From Heligmosomoides polygyrus polygyrus (taxonomy: Eukaryota > Nematoda > Chromadorea > Rhabditida > Heligmosomidae), in assembly GCA_947396885.1 (NCBI GenBank), contig OX377202.1:65506643-65570642 (forward strand): DNA of 64,000 nt, written 5' to 3'. Every line of letters starts with the position of its first letter. The first letter of the stretch is position 1. The notes under the pieces are model-generated. The model made no database searches. It saw only the letters and a program-made list of their open reading frames with translations, and was not told the DNA's origin. Below, piece after piece: positions 10,364-21,970 of this stretch. The translations under genes were made by a program, and so were the position numbers.

Positions 10364-11489
10364 CTTCTTCTTCTTCTTCTTCTTCTTCTTCTTCTTCTTC
10401 TTCTTCTTCTTCTTCTTCTTCTTCTTCTTCTTCTTCTTCTTCTTCTTCTTCTTCTTCTTCTTCTTCTTCTTCTTCTTCTTCTTCTTCTTCTTCTTCTTCT
10501 TCTTCTTCTTCTTCTTCTTCTTCTTCTTCTTCTTCTTCTTCTTCTTCTTCTTCTTCTTCTTCTTCTTCTTCTTCTTCTTCTTCTTCTTCTTCTTTTCTTC
10601 TTCTTCTTCTTCTTCTTCTTCTTCTTCTTCTTCTTCTTCTTCTTCTTCTTCTTCTTCTTCTTCTTCTTCTTCTTCTTCTTCTTCTTCTCTTCTTCTTCTT
10701 CTTCTTCTTCTTCTTCTTCTTCTTCTTCTTCTTCTTCTTCTTCTTCTTCTTCTTCTTCTTCTTCTTCTTCTTCTTCTTCTTCTTCTTCTTCTTCTTCTTC
10801 TTCTTCTTCTTCTTCTTCTTCTTCTTCTTCTTCTTCTTCTCTTCTTCTTCTTCTTCTTCTTCTTCTTCTTCTTCTCTTCTTCCTTCTTCTTCTTCCTTCT
10901 TCTTCCTTCTTCCTTCTTCCTTCTTCCTTCTTCCTTCTTCCTTCTTCTTCTTCCTTCTTCCTTCTTCCTTCTTCCTTCTTCCTTCTTCCTTCTTCCTTCT
11001 TCCTTCTTCCTTCTTCCTTCTTCCTTCTTCCTTCTTCCTTCTTCCTTCTTCTTCTTCCTTCTTTCCTCTTCCTTCTTCTTCCTTCTTTCCTCTTTCCTTC
11101 TCCTTCTTCTTCTTCCTTCTTCCTTCTTTCTTCTTCCTTCTTCCTTCTTCCTTCTTCCTTCTTCCTTCTTCCTTCTTCCTTCTTCTTCTTCCTTCTCCTT
11201 CTTCCTTCTTCTTCTTCCTTCTTCCTTCTTCCTTCTTCCTTCTTCCTTCTTCCTTCTTCTCTTCCTTCTTCCTTCTTCCTTCTTCCTTCTTCCTTCTTCC
11301 TTCTTCCTTCTTCCTTCTTCCTTCTTCCTTCTTCTTCTTCTTCTTCTTCTTCCTTCTTCCTTCTTCCTTCTTCCTTCTTCTCTTCCTTCTTCCTTCTTCT
11401 TCTTCTTCCTTCTTCTTCTTCTTCCTTCTTCTTCTTCTTCCTTCTTCTTCCTTCTTCTTCTTCTTCCTTCTTCCTTCTTCTTCTTCTTC
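10364..11489. repeat. 1.1-kb (TTC)n microsatellite forming the RTE tail
   Basis: From 10364 to about 10874 this is almost pure (CTT)n with a few one-base slips (near 10594, 10686 and 10839). From about 10875 to 11489 it becomes arrays of the heptamer CTTCCTT mixed with CTT. On the minus strand it is the (GAA)n/(GAAGAAG)n tail of the RTE element that ends at 11490. The long poly-Leu/Phe/Ser ORF across it is not a gene. Confidence 0.95.
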
Positions 11490-14400
11490 AGCGTCTGTCC
11501 CGCTTCGTAGCGGGGTCCGCTATTCTGGTGTCATGACGCCACCTCTACCGATCCAGCGCTAGATCAGGGTGGACACCAGCAACCTTCAAGTCCATATGTA
11601 ACGTGTCAGACCAGCGCTGCTTCGGACGCCCTCTAGGCCGCTTTCCTACCACCTCGAACTTAAGGCCTATCTTGCGGACGCTGTCTTCTTCTCCGCGCAG
11701 AACGTGGCCGTACCATCGTAAGCGAGCTTCGCGCATCTTGTCCGCTATCGGCGCGACACCAAACTTCTGCCGAATAGCATCGCTTCGGATGCGGTCCAGG
11801 CGCGTGACTCCAGCCGTCCAGCGCAGCATCTTTGTCTCCATGACGCTGAGGCGCGTTTCAACCTCCTTGGTCGCAGGCCAACACTCAGCACCGTACATCG
11901 CTCCGGCCGGATGACTGCCCTGTAGATCTTTGACTTCAAGCGCTCTGGCATCTTCCTATCGCAGAGCACGCCAGTCAACGAGCGCCACTTGGACCAAGCT
12001 GCACTCACGCGTGAGTTCACTTCAATCATCAGATTGCCATCGGATGCTACTGCTGATCCCAGGTACTTAAAAACCGAAGTGCGTGGGAGCTCGATGCCGT
12101 TAACCTTGATGGAGCTGGACTCATTAACGTCAGTCGTTAGATACTCGGTCTTCTTCACGTTCAATCTGAGTCCAAAGCACTCCAAGCGATCATACCAAGC
12201 TTGCACCTCTCGCTCGAGTTCATCTTTATTTTCGCTAGCGAGCATTACGTCATCAGCATAAAGCAGTGTCCAGGGGACTGGCTTCTGAAGATCTCGTGTA
12301 ATGGCGTCCATCACGACAACAAAAAGAAGTGGGGAAAGCGCAGAACCCTGGTGCACCCCGACAGAGATGGGGAACTCCATCGAGGTTCCGGCTGCAGCTT
12401 GAACTCTACTTTTTGGGGAAGAGTAGAGGATTCGCGCCCACTCTATGAGCTCTTCGGGAACTCCATGATGTCGCAAGGCGTACCATATCACTTCACGCGG
12501 TACGCGGTCAAAGGCCTTCTCCAAGTCGAGGAAGGCGATATGCACTGCCTTCTGTTTCTCGCGATGCTTCTCTAACAAGAGGCGGGCGGCATGTATGGCA
12601 TCAATGGTGCCACAGCCAGCTACGAAACCGCACTGATTGCTGGAAAGCTGGACGATGTCACGAATTCGACCATCGACAATTCGCTCAAAGATCTTCATGC
12701 TGTGTGAAAGCAAGCGAATCGGACGGTAATTGGATCAGTCTGCAGGACTGCCCTTCTTCTTCCAAATCGGAATCGTCGTGCTTTGGCGCCAACACTCAGG
12801 CACCTTCTTCTCCGCCACAACCTGGTTAAAGAACTTCGCCAACCACTCAGCAGGGTACCACAGCTTTGACTTCCACAGATCAGCTGCCACGTCGTCGGGC
12901 CCAGTCGCTTTGCCTGACCTCATCTTCCTCAGAGCCGCTTCTGTCTCCTCCACGGTGATCTTGTGTACGGGACCGTGAACAGAGGCCACAGAAGGGATGG
13001 CCGGGTGAGGAAATTCCATAGTGGAAACTTCCTCGAAGTAATCACGCCATCGCTTCAGCGCCTTTTTGCGGTCTGTCAGAAGATGGCCGCTCTCATCATT
13101 GATGCCAAAAAACTTTTCAATATCCTCGGTTTGGCGATGGCGGCTCTTAGCAAGTCGGTATAGATACCGCTCACCATCGCGTGACTCGAGCTTCTCGTTG
13201 ACATCTTCATAATGAGTGGCTTTTGCAACAGCCACGGCCTTCTTTGCAGCTTTCCTCGCTTCTTGGTACTTCCGCCAGTTATCGGCTGTCTTGTCGCTGA
13301 GAAACACGTGATAGAGCGACTTCTTCTCGCGAACTTTTGCTTTCACGTCATCTGTCCACAGCCACGCCTGCTTTTCGACCTTGCGTCGTCCAGGCACCGT
13401 GATGCCGAGCTCCAACCTTGCAGCTTCACGTATCGCGTCGGCAGCCTTCTTCCAAGTTTCGTCGACAGTTGTGACTGTCGGTAACCGCACGCGAGAAATC
13501 ACAGCTGCTTTCTTCTCTCTCATTCGCCACCACTTGGTTCTCGGTGCACCGCATCGCTCGACCTGCTTCTGCCTTGGAGGGGCAATCTTTAGGGTGCAGA
13601 TCAGCGGTTCTCATACGGCACGACCTTCGCATCTGTGACAAGACTTCGGTCGCGATCCTTCACAAGGACGAAATCTATCTGAGACTTGGAGCTCCCACTA
13701 TAGTATGAGATGAGGTGGGAGTCGCGTTTACGAAATACGGTGTTTACTATGGTGAGGTTATGCGATTCCGCATATTCAAGGATACGCTCACCATCGGCGT
13801 TACGCGACCCGTAACCGAATCCACCATGACAGCTGTACCCGTCTTTCGTCGCGCCGACGTGCCCATTAAGGTCACCAGCGACTATGATGACATCTTTCGA
13901 CGGCACCTCTGCTGTCTTCTCATCAAGCAGGCTCCAAAACTCATCCTTGGCTTGATCGGAGCAGCCAGTCTGCGGAGCATAGAAGAAGTGATAGAGTCGC
14001 TCCTTAGCGGCAACAACGATCTTCATCAATCGATCGTCAAAGCGTTCGACGCTTACAATCGAGTCACGAAATCGTTCGGAGACGATGACTCCAACTCCAC
14101 TGGTGGTCCTGGGACTTCCACATAGAACGGCCTTGAAGCCTCGTCCTATGTCCCTAGACTTGCGGCAGGACCACCTCGTCTCCTGCACCGCACAGAAATC
14201 AACTCTTCTACGCTCCAGTGCTTCAACCAACTCGCACGAGCGGCCCGTCAACGTACCCACATTCAGCGTTGCCACGTGGGTCCTGCTTACGTTACGGGAC
14301 TTTCGGACTAGCTCAGTTGCCCCCCGATGCCGTCCTCGCATCAGGGACCCTCGCATATTTCTCACACTCGCCGGGCTCTGCGAGTGCGCGTCGGCTCCCG

Positions 14401-14581
14401 CGGACGCCGTAGCACTATCTCGATACTCATGTAACGTCATCAACCATGTGATGTGACATGGGTCTTCGTAGGCCGGCCTGTCACAAGGGCCTGTCGCCTG
14501 CATTCGAGTGTCCGTGCTTAGCTTAGCTCGCAGAACGAGCAGTTTCCAGTGGCACCACGTGGAGGAACGGACATCGCCACC
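11490..14581 (-). mobile_element. RTE-type non-LTR retrotransposon, copy 1 (degenerate)
   Basis: About 3.1 kb on the minus strand. A single endonuclease-reverse transcriptase polyprotein is broken into pieces. The endonuclease (14503-13601) has VQETRW, AGDLNGHVG and SQIDFVL. The RT pieces (13523-12735, then 12713 to about 11745) have DLEKAFDRVP, GVHQGSALSPLLF and an intact YADD. Compared with copy 2 (58331-61459), a deletion near 13600 shifts frame, a TGA nonsense codon lies near 12734, and a deletion near 11900 shifts the C-terminus. The 3' end is a hairpin (CCCGCTACGAAGCGGG) plus GACGCTGAAG and the GAA tail. Target duplication: ACACGCAGCAAAGAAT. Confidence 0.93.
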
Positions 14582-14906
14582 ACACGCAGCAAAGAATACG
14601 CGGAAGAAATGGGAGGAACTCGGGATTGAACTGGTACCCCATCCGCCGTGCTGACCTGATCATGCACCAGGTGTCTACCACGCTTTCCGGTCGCTGCAGT
14701 CTTTCTTAGCTGGAGAAAAGTTCCCAGATCGGAGGAATTCAAAAGTGGTGTCAACAGCTTCTTGCTGTCCAAGCCTCCGGAGTTATACGCTCGTGGTATT
14801 CGGACCGGAAACATGGCAATATATGGTAGATCATAATGGAGAATATTTTGTCGAATGATAGTAGTTGTTAATAAAATAACTAACTATACAATGTTCTCCG
14901 ACATTA

Positions 14907-14967
14907 GGCCTATGTTATACTTCGGCGACGCTGTTGGCGGCGACGTCTGCGAAAGATAACATAGGTC
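14907..14967. mobile_element. Short palindromic MITE with TTA duplications
   Basis: A 61-bp hairpin: GGCCTATGTTATACTTCG and the inverted GCGAAAGATAACATAGGTC. It is flanked by TTA on both sides (14904-14906 and 14968-14970), again the PIF/Harbinger TWA pattern. Confidence 0.65.
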
Positions 14968-14973
14968 TTATAA

Positions 14974-17772
14974 TGGAGGTCAATGAGCGTCCCATGGCAA
15001 TTTTAAAACTAACCTATTGAGGGTTGTAGGGATCTGTAAGAGAAGCACCGTGGTGGTTTTCAAATTTCCTGCGGACATTTGGGTAGGTAAAAAATTGCAA
15101 AAAACCGTGTCACTTCAGTGCTGGCCGATAAAGCTAAACTGACGTCTGGAACTGCCATGTCGTGGTTGGAATCTAACTTGCAAAGGTTTGGGGCTGGAAC
15201 AATAGTGGAATTACAGCGATTTCACAATTTGCCTATTGGCCGTACAGTAACCGACGTGGAGCATTGAGGTGCGCCCCTCGCGAACGTAGAGCCAGCGACT
15301 GGATGGCCGAATGGATACGGGGGCGGTCTTGTAATAAATGGGTAAGGGGTTCGGATCCGGAGGGTGTGTTTCTGCATTGTTAGGCTTGTTCGATACGATT
15401 TTGTCGATGTAAAGTGTATTTTGACCACAGTAGTGTACCATACTGACATTGTAACCTTACTTTAACCTGGATGTTATGATATAAAAACAAAAAATAGGTA
15501 AACCAACAACGTTCATAATACATAGTCCGATTGGGCGCTGAGGAGAGTAGGCGGCTCTTCTACATATTATTCTTAGTTTTGGCCGTCTTCGGTAGGCATT
15601 GACGGTGAGATTGTCAGCACGACTGTACTTCACGATTCCAAAAATTGAGAAAATTGGATAAAAAAGATTAGTTTTTATATTTATTTATTCATTCATTTAT
15701 TGTTTTTAATTTTAATTTTATTTGTTATACTTGATTATTATTTGTTTATTATTTACATTTATATTTTTAATTAATTATTATATTTATGATTGATTTTTTC
15801 GACTTCTCTTCGATTCTGGATAGAAAGTATAACATACCGATCCGTTTTCTTCATGTTCAGCCAACCATATTGCTAATGATCTCACGGCCTTCACATACAG
15901 CATCTTCCTCACTATCACAAGGGGATGTAATACTATCCACATCATCGTCATCGTCTGGCGACCAGTCTGCATCCTGCGCTTCGAGTTCAAGTCAAGCTAA
16001 CATCACAAATGAGAGAACAGGCGACTTTTCTTCGCAGTTCCTCGGTAGCATTCAAGGGCCTGTCCCAACTACATAATGGAAATATTCTTTATCTTGACCG
16101 TCTTCTTTGGGCATTGTCGGTGGGTCTGCTAGCACTACTTCATGACTCCAAAAATCGAGGACATTATTCATTTTTTGTTTTATTTATTATGTAGTAATTA
16201 TTAATTTTTATTTATATTTATATTTCTTAGGGGCGCGTGCAGCGCAGTCGGAGGAGGCGCGACTGTCGCGTGCACCCGATATCAGGTTCCTGGTTCGGAT
16301 TTCTCGCTCAGGCCAACCAAGCCTTCCATCCCTCCGGGGTCGGTGAATTGGTACCAGACTTGTCTGGGAAGGATAAAGCGCTGACTTGCTCATCGGCTGG
16401 CCACCGCAAGTCATTGTATGGCCAAATACGCATTCATGTCGCCTCCACGACATCCCGTAGAAGTAGAATGCGTGGCGCATCCCAGAAGGGATTGAATAAC
16501 GCCGTCCTTTATCCTTTTATCCTTTATATTTCTTATTGATGGAATAATGCGTATATTTGTATTTTATCGATTGTTGTGATCATCCTCGGCACACTACACG
16601 AGACCTCTTTCTAGAGTTGATATCAATTGTAGAATTCAATGTTTTTTCCATGCAGAGTTATTGGTTGTCTTGCTAACTGCCTTCCTCCCGACTTCTCTGC
16701 CCCCATTGGTAGGGAGATCGCCATAGCAAATGCCTTTTCAGGCTAGCTTGACTTGAACTCTAAGCGCAGCATGTAGACTGGTCGCTGGACGATGACGATG
16801 ATGTCCGTAGAATTACGTCTTCTTGTAGCAGTGACGAGGTTGCTGTATGTGACGGCCGTGAGATCACTAGCAATAAGGTTGGTTGAGCATGAAGAAGACA
16901 AATTGGTACTGTTATATTTTCTCATTAGAGGTCGAAGAGGGGTCGAAAACAAATACATAAATTAAATAATAAAAAATATAAATAATAATAAAATAATAAA
17001 TAAAAATCAAATTAAAAACAATAAATAGATGAGTAAATAAATAAATATAAAAACTAATCTTTTTTATCCAATTTTTTCATTTTCTCCTCGAATATTGGAG
17101 TCGTGAAGTACAGTCGTGCTGACAATCCCACCGTCAATGCCTACCGAAGACGGTCAAAACAAAGAATATTATTTATTTTTTCAGCAAAGGAAAGCCGCCT
17201 GCTCTTATCAATGCTCAATCGAACTATGAACTATTATGAACGCTGTTGCCTTACTTTTTGTTTTTATATCGTAAAATTCAGGTTAAAGTAAGGTTGCAGT
17301 GTCAGTGTGGTACAATACCGTGGTCAAAATACACTTTACATCGACAAAATCGTATCGACTAAGCCTAACAATGCAGAAACACACCCTCCGGATCCGAACC
17401 CCTTAGCCAATCCTGCAAGACCGCCTCCGTTTTCATTCGACCATCCAGTCGCTGGCGCTACGTTCGCGAGGGGCGCACCTCAATATTTCACGTCGGTTAC
17501 TGTACGGCCTACAGGCAAATTGTGAAATCGCTGTAATTCCGCTATTGTTCCAGCCCCAAACCTTTGCAAGTTAGATTCCAACCACGACCTGGCAGTTCCA
17601 GACGTTAGTTTGGCTTTATCGACCCGCACTGAAGTGATATGGTTTTTTGCAATTTTTGACCTACTCAGATGTCCACAGTAAATTTGAAAACCACTACGGT
17701 GCTTCTCTTACAGTCCCCTACAGCCCCCAATAGGTCATTTTTGAAATTGCCACGGGGTGCTCATTGACCTCC
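14974..17772. mobile_element. 2.8-kb fold-back element with arms of about 1 kb
   Basis: The left arm begins GGAGGTCAATGAGCG (14974) and the right arm ends with its inverted copy (CGGGGTGCTCATTGACCTCC, to 17772). Inverted similarity extends inward to about 15985 and 16765, through AT-rich stretches and a block reading ACATCATCGTCATCGTC on the left and its complement on the right. The centre holds a partial third copy of an inner block (16085-16165) and a SINE1 insertion (16230-16522). Both arms keep a 70-75 aa ORF (15222-15449 on -; 17307-17525 on +) sharing AETHPPDPNP and TSVTVRP. No transposase is visible. A diverged arm fragment lies at 7792-7895. Confidence 0.82.
16230..16522 (+). mobile_element. 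SINE1 copy with 13-bp target duplication
   Basis: Head: GGCGCGTGCAGCGCAGTCGG (A box) and a B-box-like TTCCTGGTTCGGATTTC. The body matches the copies at 8738 and 41672, with the terminal hairpin ATCCCAGAAGGGAT followed by AATAACGCCGTC and a CTTTTATC tail. TTTATATTTCTTA occurs at 16217-16229 and again at 16523-16535, a perfect 13-bp target duplication. It is nested in the spacer of the fold-back element. Confidence 0.92.
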
Positions 17773-18309
17773 CTTGTTAGTCTAAAAACTTTCCGGACAA
17801 CTTAATACATTCACCTTGCAGTCAAGACTGGTTAGTGACTTACAGCTCACCGTCAGCTCTGTGCTTACAGCACGGGGTGCATCGGTCTTGAGTCCCATCG
17901 GGTGACTAGAATTTCAAGAAAAATTGTAAGAAATTTGTTCTCCTGTGATCCATATTCAGTTGGTCACGATGATCCACCGTGAGCGGGTGTGGGCTCTCCG
18001 AGCTTAAAGTTGCTGCGGTCTTCAAGCCTGGAGCATCAAAGACAGTCGTTTCGCTATAATCACTCATATGCTTGGATTATAAGAAATTGCCACTATCAGT
18101 GTGCCTTGCTGCCTTCCCCTAACAGAAAGAAAACTACCGCTGCTCTTTTGTGGTAATCAGCAGTCACCCTCTGAGCGCTTGTTCGTGCGGTACATCTGGC
18201 GGTGGCGGTTGGGGGATGCTTATTCTCGAGCTGTGGACAGATGTCTTCGCGCACAGCTCATGCTTTCCGCTTGCCTACCTCATTATATTGAAAGTTCATA
18301 AAGGCATGT
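17773..18309. other. Unassigned DNA
   Basis: No gene or repeat is recognised with confidence. Small ORFs of 66-111 aa at 18101-18485 have no recognisable motifs and run into a SINE1-like 3' fragment. Confidence 0.45.
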
Positions 18310-18460
18310 GGTTGCTCAATTGGAGAAACTCGGGTTGTCGCATTCTGAATCCCCCTAGGTTCATAACCTTGGTTCCACCGAGGCCAATCACTTTTCTATC
18401 CGCTGGTCACCGAATATGCATTCAAATTGCCTCCACAGTATACCGAAGAGCTATTATTTA
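18310..18460 (+). repeat. Probable SINE1 3' fragment (diverged)
   Basis: Fragments in the right order: GAGGCCAATCACTTTTCTATC, CCGCTGGTCACCG, ATATGCATTCAAATTGCCTCCAC and TACCGAAGAGC correspond to the middle of SINE1. Head and tail are not clear. Confidence 0.45.
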
Positions 18461-18855
18461 CTTATTTTTTAATATATACGTATAATGGAATAATGAATAT
18501 TAATATTATATATAGTAGTATAGTGCGTGACGAATCTGACAAAAGTGATGTCAAAAATGTATGGTGAAATACAAAGTGTTTCGTTACGATCCACATCTCT
18601 TACAGAATTTGTATTGGGCAGATTATCGTTAAATGCATGCTTAAGAAACGTTGATATGATGACGCCTACCAAGCAGCGAATGCTAAGGAAATTAGCAAAA
18701 ATCTTGCTAGGTACGGGAATCGTACACATGACTCGCTTCTTTGATGCTGCGCCACTTACCGCTGGGCCTCCGAAAAGCTCGACCCAGCATCCCTTTTCGC
18801 CTCTCCTATTTGAACACTATGCTGTACGTATGACGGTCTGATCCCTTAGTAAATT

Positions 18856-19632
18856 TTGAGGTTCCCCAGCTCCTTCGATTCAAGGACGCCGCAAAACGAA
18901 CCATTCTTCCATTATTTGGAGGCGCAGTTCAGACATTCGCATGAGGTCATTCTTCGGTGGGCATCGTTCCACTTGCGCCCTTCACTAATGGACTCGTTGC
19001 TTACAAATATCGTTTCCCATGTGCCCAGCAAAAACTTATTTGTGGATCTTCCACTTTTCGTTCCCCTTTGTCATTCTCTGTACTGTCATAGAACACTGAA
19101 GCGCAGTCGGGTGACCATGATCGTGCTTTTTCAGAGCATAGACGTCAAGGCTCTGCGTAGCGCTGTGGGTGATGGATTCATTGTTATGATTGATGAACGT
19201 CAAAATACGGCATTCCCTGAAATAGTCACGTTATTGGAGTATGCTCGCAGAAATCCGTTTAGACTTACGGGGATACACGCCATCGAATTTGATGTGAGTC
19301 TACTACCGTTTGTGTGTTTCGGTTCAGCTCGCATGAATTGTGGCTTCCAGTGGCAAAAATTAGAAGTTTCAACCGGAAGAGTGTACAACGCCGTGTTCTT
19401 TTCAATAGTCGCGTTCAATAGGTAAACTACGCTTTGTTATTGTTTGCTGTCCGGTTTTAGCTTGGCTCAATATAATGCCATTACTTCAGTTTTTACCTCC
19501 GCGACCAAACCTCCCCTATTCCTTCTTCGCTATGGAATGAATGCCTCCCTGCCGTGCTCAACGTTGTTATTGCTGAGAGATCCATGTTGGCGCCTATGGT
19601 GGTTGGCGAAAGAAAGGCAGAATCATGGATGA
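18856..19632 (+). CDS. Exons of an unrecognised host gene
   Basis: Three exons with good junctions: 19135-19293 (after TTTTTCAG, before GTGAGT), 19351-19421 (after TTCCAG, before GTAAAC) and 19461-19632 (after TTTTAG, to a TGA). Phases agree across both introns (57 and 39 bp). The first exon encodes SIDVKALRSAVGDGFIVMID and continues to LTGIHAIEFD; the second starts WQKLEVSTGRVYNAV; the third starts LAQYNAITSVFT. The same frame is open upstream from 18856, with a stretch MDSLLTNIVSHVPSKNL that could be an earlier exon. I do not recognise the family. It lies 11 kb downstream of the exostosin gene on the same strand, but linkage to it is not demonstrated. Confidence 0.5.
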
Positions 19633-19704
19633 GATTTGAGCTGGATTCCATCTGCTACCGCAGGGTTTGTGATTTCTCGTTATAACCGAGTTCCATGTAA
19701 ACAG

Positions 19705-19960
19705 TTTTCACGCCAATTTGGTGACTTCAAATAGAGCACTCTTCTAAACAGATTTAACGTTTTTGAAATGGAAGTGAACATCTTCGAAATCAAAGCGAGC
19801 TCCTTCCACATGAAACTAGAGGCTTTCCGAAAAGGTTAGAATAATTTCTTGTTTTAGGAAAATTTACTACGACAAACTTGCTTGCCCAATAACTGAACGC
19901 ATTTTTTGAGATTTTATAAATTTCACATTTTTGAATGGAGTCTATAGCTTAACCTGTAGG
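19705..19960 (+). repeat. Dispersed repeat, copy 1 of 2
   Basis: Shares an ordered series of matches with 54340-54600: CACGCCAA, CACTCxTCTAAACA, TTTTGAAAT, GCTCCTTCCAC, GAAAAGG and ATTTTATAA. It is diverged, noncoding and of unknown class. Confidence 0.6.
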
Positions 19961-19989
19961 AATCTCGTTTCGATTTGGAAGGCATTTGA

Positions 19990-21285
19990 TTCCATAAGCG
20001 TCAACCTTGTTTAGAAATGTCTATTTATTTATTTACTCCGTTGTTCTGCGTTAACTAAATAACGTGTCAAAAAAAAACTATTAACACAACACAATAGCGC
20101 CATGCAAATATTGTGGTAAAGCTAAAAGAAGTACAACAAAACATTTGCCTATATTCCTATAGTAATTGGATGGATTAGTCAGTCAGTATCAGCAGATGCT
20201 TCTTTTCTTAGTTTCTCCCTTCCTTTTTCTACTCTTTTTCTACCCTTTTCTTACAAACGAGGAAATTGAAAGGAAGAATTAGATTAGAAGAAAGCCATGT
20301 TATAGCAGTTTGAAGTAAGCGGTCCGTTCCGACGACTAATTTTGCGACAGCCTAATATAAGCCTTGCTTTGAAACAAATATACCTGAAGAAGACAATACT
20401 GCATCTCTTATCAATCATTGTGGCACTGTGGACTCGTTAGAAAAACAGTGGCTATAAACGCCCGGCTAGAAATAATTTGAATTGTCAGAGCTCCTGCACA
20501 AACCATCCAGACGCACGCACGCAGAGGCGAGCTCCGTCTCTCAGGCGCCTCTCTAATCTGATACACACCTCGGGCGATGGTCTGGAAAGGACGTTTGACA
20601 GATGGATAACAAAAGAAGATTTGAGAGGAGAAGAGGATGGTGAACTGGGTACCAACGATATTCCTAGCCGTTATTCGGATAGCTATTCCAGGCCGTTATT
20701 CCAAAAATATTGACATCGATTGCTGGGATAGCTATTATGAAGTATAAGTTGAAATTTAATAATTTAATTATACCTTAACAAGTCCATCCCACTATATGTA
20801 GGAAAAACATGAGAAGTCAGGAAAAATAATTTCAAATAACCAGAACAGCATCTTTACTTAAAACTTCTTTAGGGAGAGATCAACATCGTCGAAAAAAGGA
20901 GAAAGCACTTACTGCAATTTATTTACTTATTTATTGCACTTAGGAGAACCAGTATAGTAATTTCCTTTTTGATCGCATCAGCGCATAGTGATATATCCGC
21001 GAATCAATGGTCATAATATATGGAGACATCCCAGCAGCCGGTAATTGATGGATGTTGATCTTCACTTCCATTACGTGGTTTATATCGCAACAGTCGTTGT
21101 TTATTCGGTATATTGCTTGATCATACATTTGATAAAAAAGTTTTGCCACTATAGGTAGATTTGTCGGCAAAATCCGAAACCAGAAATCATCTCATATCCT
21201 AAAATAGTTGGAGAAAATTTAGAGAAATGTGTTGGTTACGATGCAACTTCAAACATTTCGGAATAATCAATCCAACTCTACACTG
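19990..21285. other. AT-rich DNA without recognised genes
   Basis: Several 70-78 aa ORFs (20477-20713 on +, 20940-21170 on -) lack motifs or convincing splice context. No repeat structure stands out. Confidence 0.5.
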
Positions 21286-21289
21286 TTAT

Positions 21290-21970
21290 TCAATTTTTAA
21301 CTCAGACGCGTAAAATTGAATTTTTCTCCTTGATGCTGGACGATTTCAAAATTTCATTCTTGATCAGAACTTGGAGAACGCCGCGATGTCAAATTGCAGA
21401 CGGAGCGGTAGCGTCCACTTGGGGCAGCTTAGAAGTTTTTCGAAGTCCACGTCGAACATGTCCATCTGGAACAGGAAAAGTGACTGAAGACGAGAACTCC
21501 AGGACTCCCAGGCACTTAATAGCTATAAGGCATTGATTCTGTCTAGTTTGGCTTTCAAATCCTTACCAGTTTTGCATTTATAGCGTCATATGGAAGGAGC
21601 CACCTTGCAACTCTATAGAGAAGTGCACGGAACACCCTTGTGTGATTTGGCCTAAGGATTCTGCTATAGTGCAAATTAAACTCTCCAGGTCTTTCGCTAC
21701 TTCGTCTGAGCTTCCAGTACTTACTAGGTTTTATCTTGACTTCTCCTCGAAGATTGCGAAAAACGATTACAAGGCCGGCTATGATACGTCTGTGCTTTTC
21801 AACCCCAATTCTGCCAACCGAACAGCATATCTTGGCATTGTACTCGAATTTGACCCAGAATGGGTGCCGTGAAGAACTAGTCTCGTGAGTTTTCTGGATC
21901 TTCTCAAGCTGAAGTACCTGCTTTTTCGGAAAAGTGCTCCACGCCTGTGAACAATACCCTATAGGCAAAA
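21290..21970 (-). pseudogene. LINE reverse transcriptase C-terminal fragment (CR1/Jockey-like)
   Basis: Minus-strand reading from 21968: YCSQAWSTFPKKQVLQLEKI, then PSKYWKLRRS, EFNLHYSRI and YRVARWLLPYDAINAKLVRI. This is the usual C-terminus of nematode CR1/Jockey-type LINE polyproteins, after the RT core. The reading continues in another frame toward 21330 (cysteine- and tryptophan-bearing pieces). There is no RT catalytic core and no 5' half. Confidence 0.75.

Larger units (their letters stand above)
10267..14815 (+). pseudogene. Mariner transposase fragment split by an RTE insertion
   Basis: The left piece (10267-10363) reads LEKMSEILRNRNPRRGN ... FLMDNAEPHAAKN, the second catalytic Asp region of mariner transposases. 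The right piece (14582-14815) resumes as AKNTRKKWEELGIELVPHPP and ends near RGIRTGNMA, where the PYSPDLAPxDYH-type third motif is damaged by a stop. The 16-bp sequence ACACGCAGCAAAGAAT is present on both sides (10348-10363 and 14582-14597), marking the RTE insertion. The N-terminal half is absent, where the fold-back element abuts. The gene is dead. Confidence 0.85.

Noticed and set aside
10875..11489. CRISPR-like array
   Set aside because: Heptamer simple repeats without unique spacers, in a eukaryotic genome.
10043..11536. 497-aa ORF with poly-Leu/Phe/Ser
   Set aside because: It starts in a fold-back arm, crosses a mariner fragment and reads the (TTC)n microsatellite; not a protein gene.
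18990..19060. Late GT64 exon of exostosin (SLLTNIVSHV)
   Set aside because: Only a faint resemblance to the MNFLVSAVT-type segment; no flanking GT64 exons between 7.5 and 19 kb.
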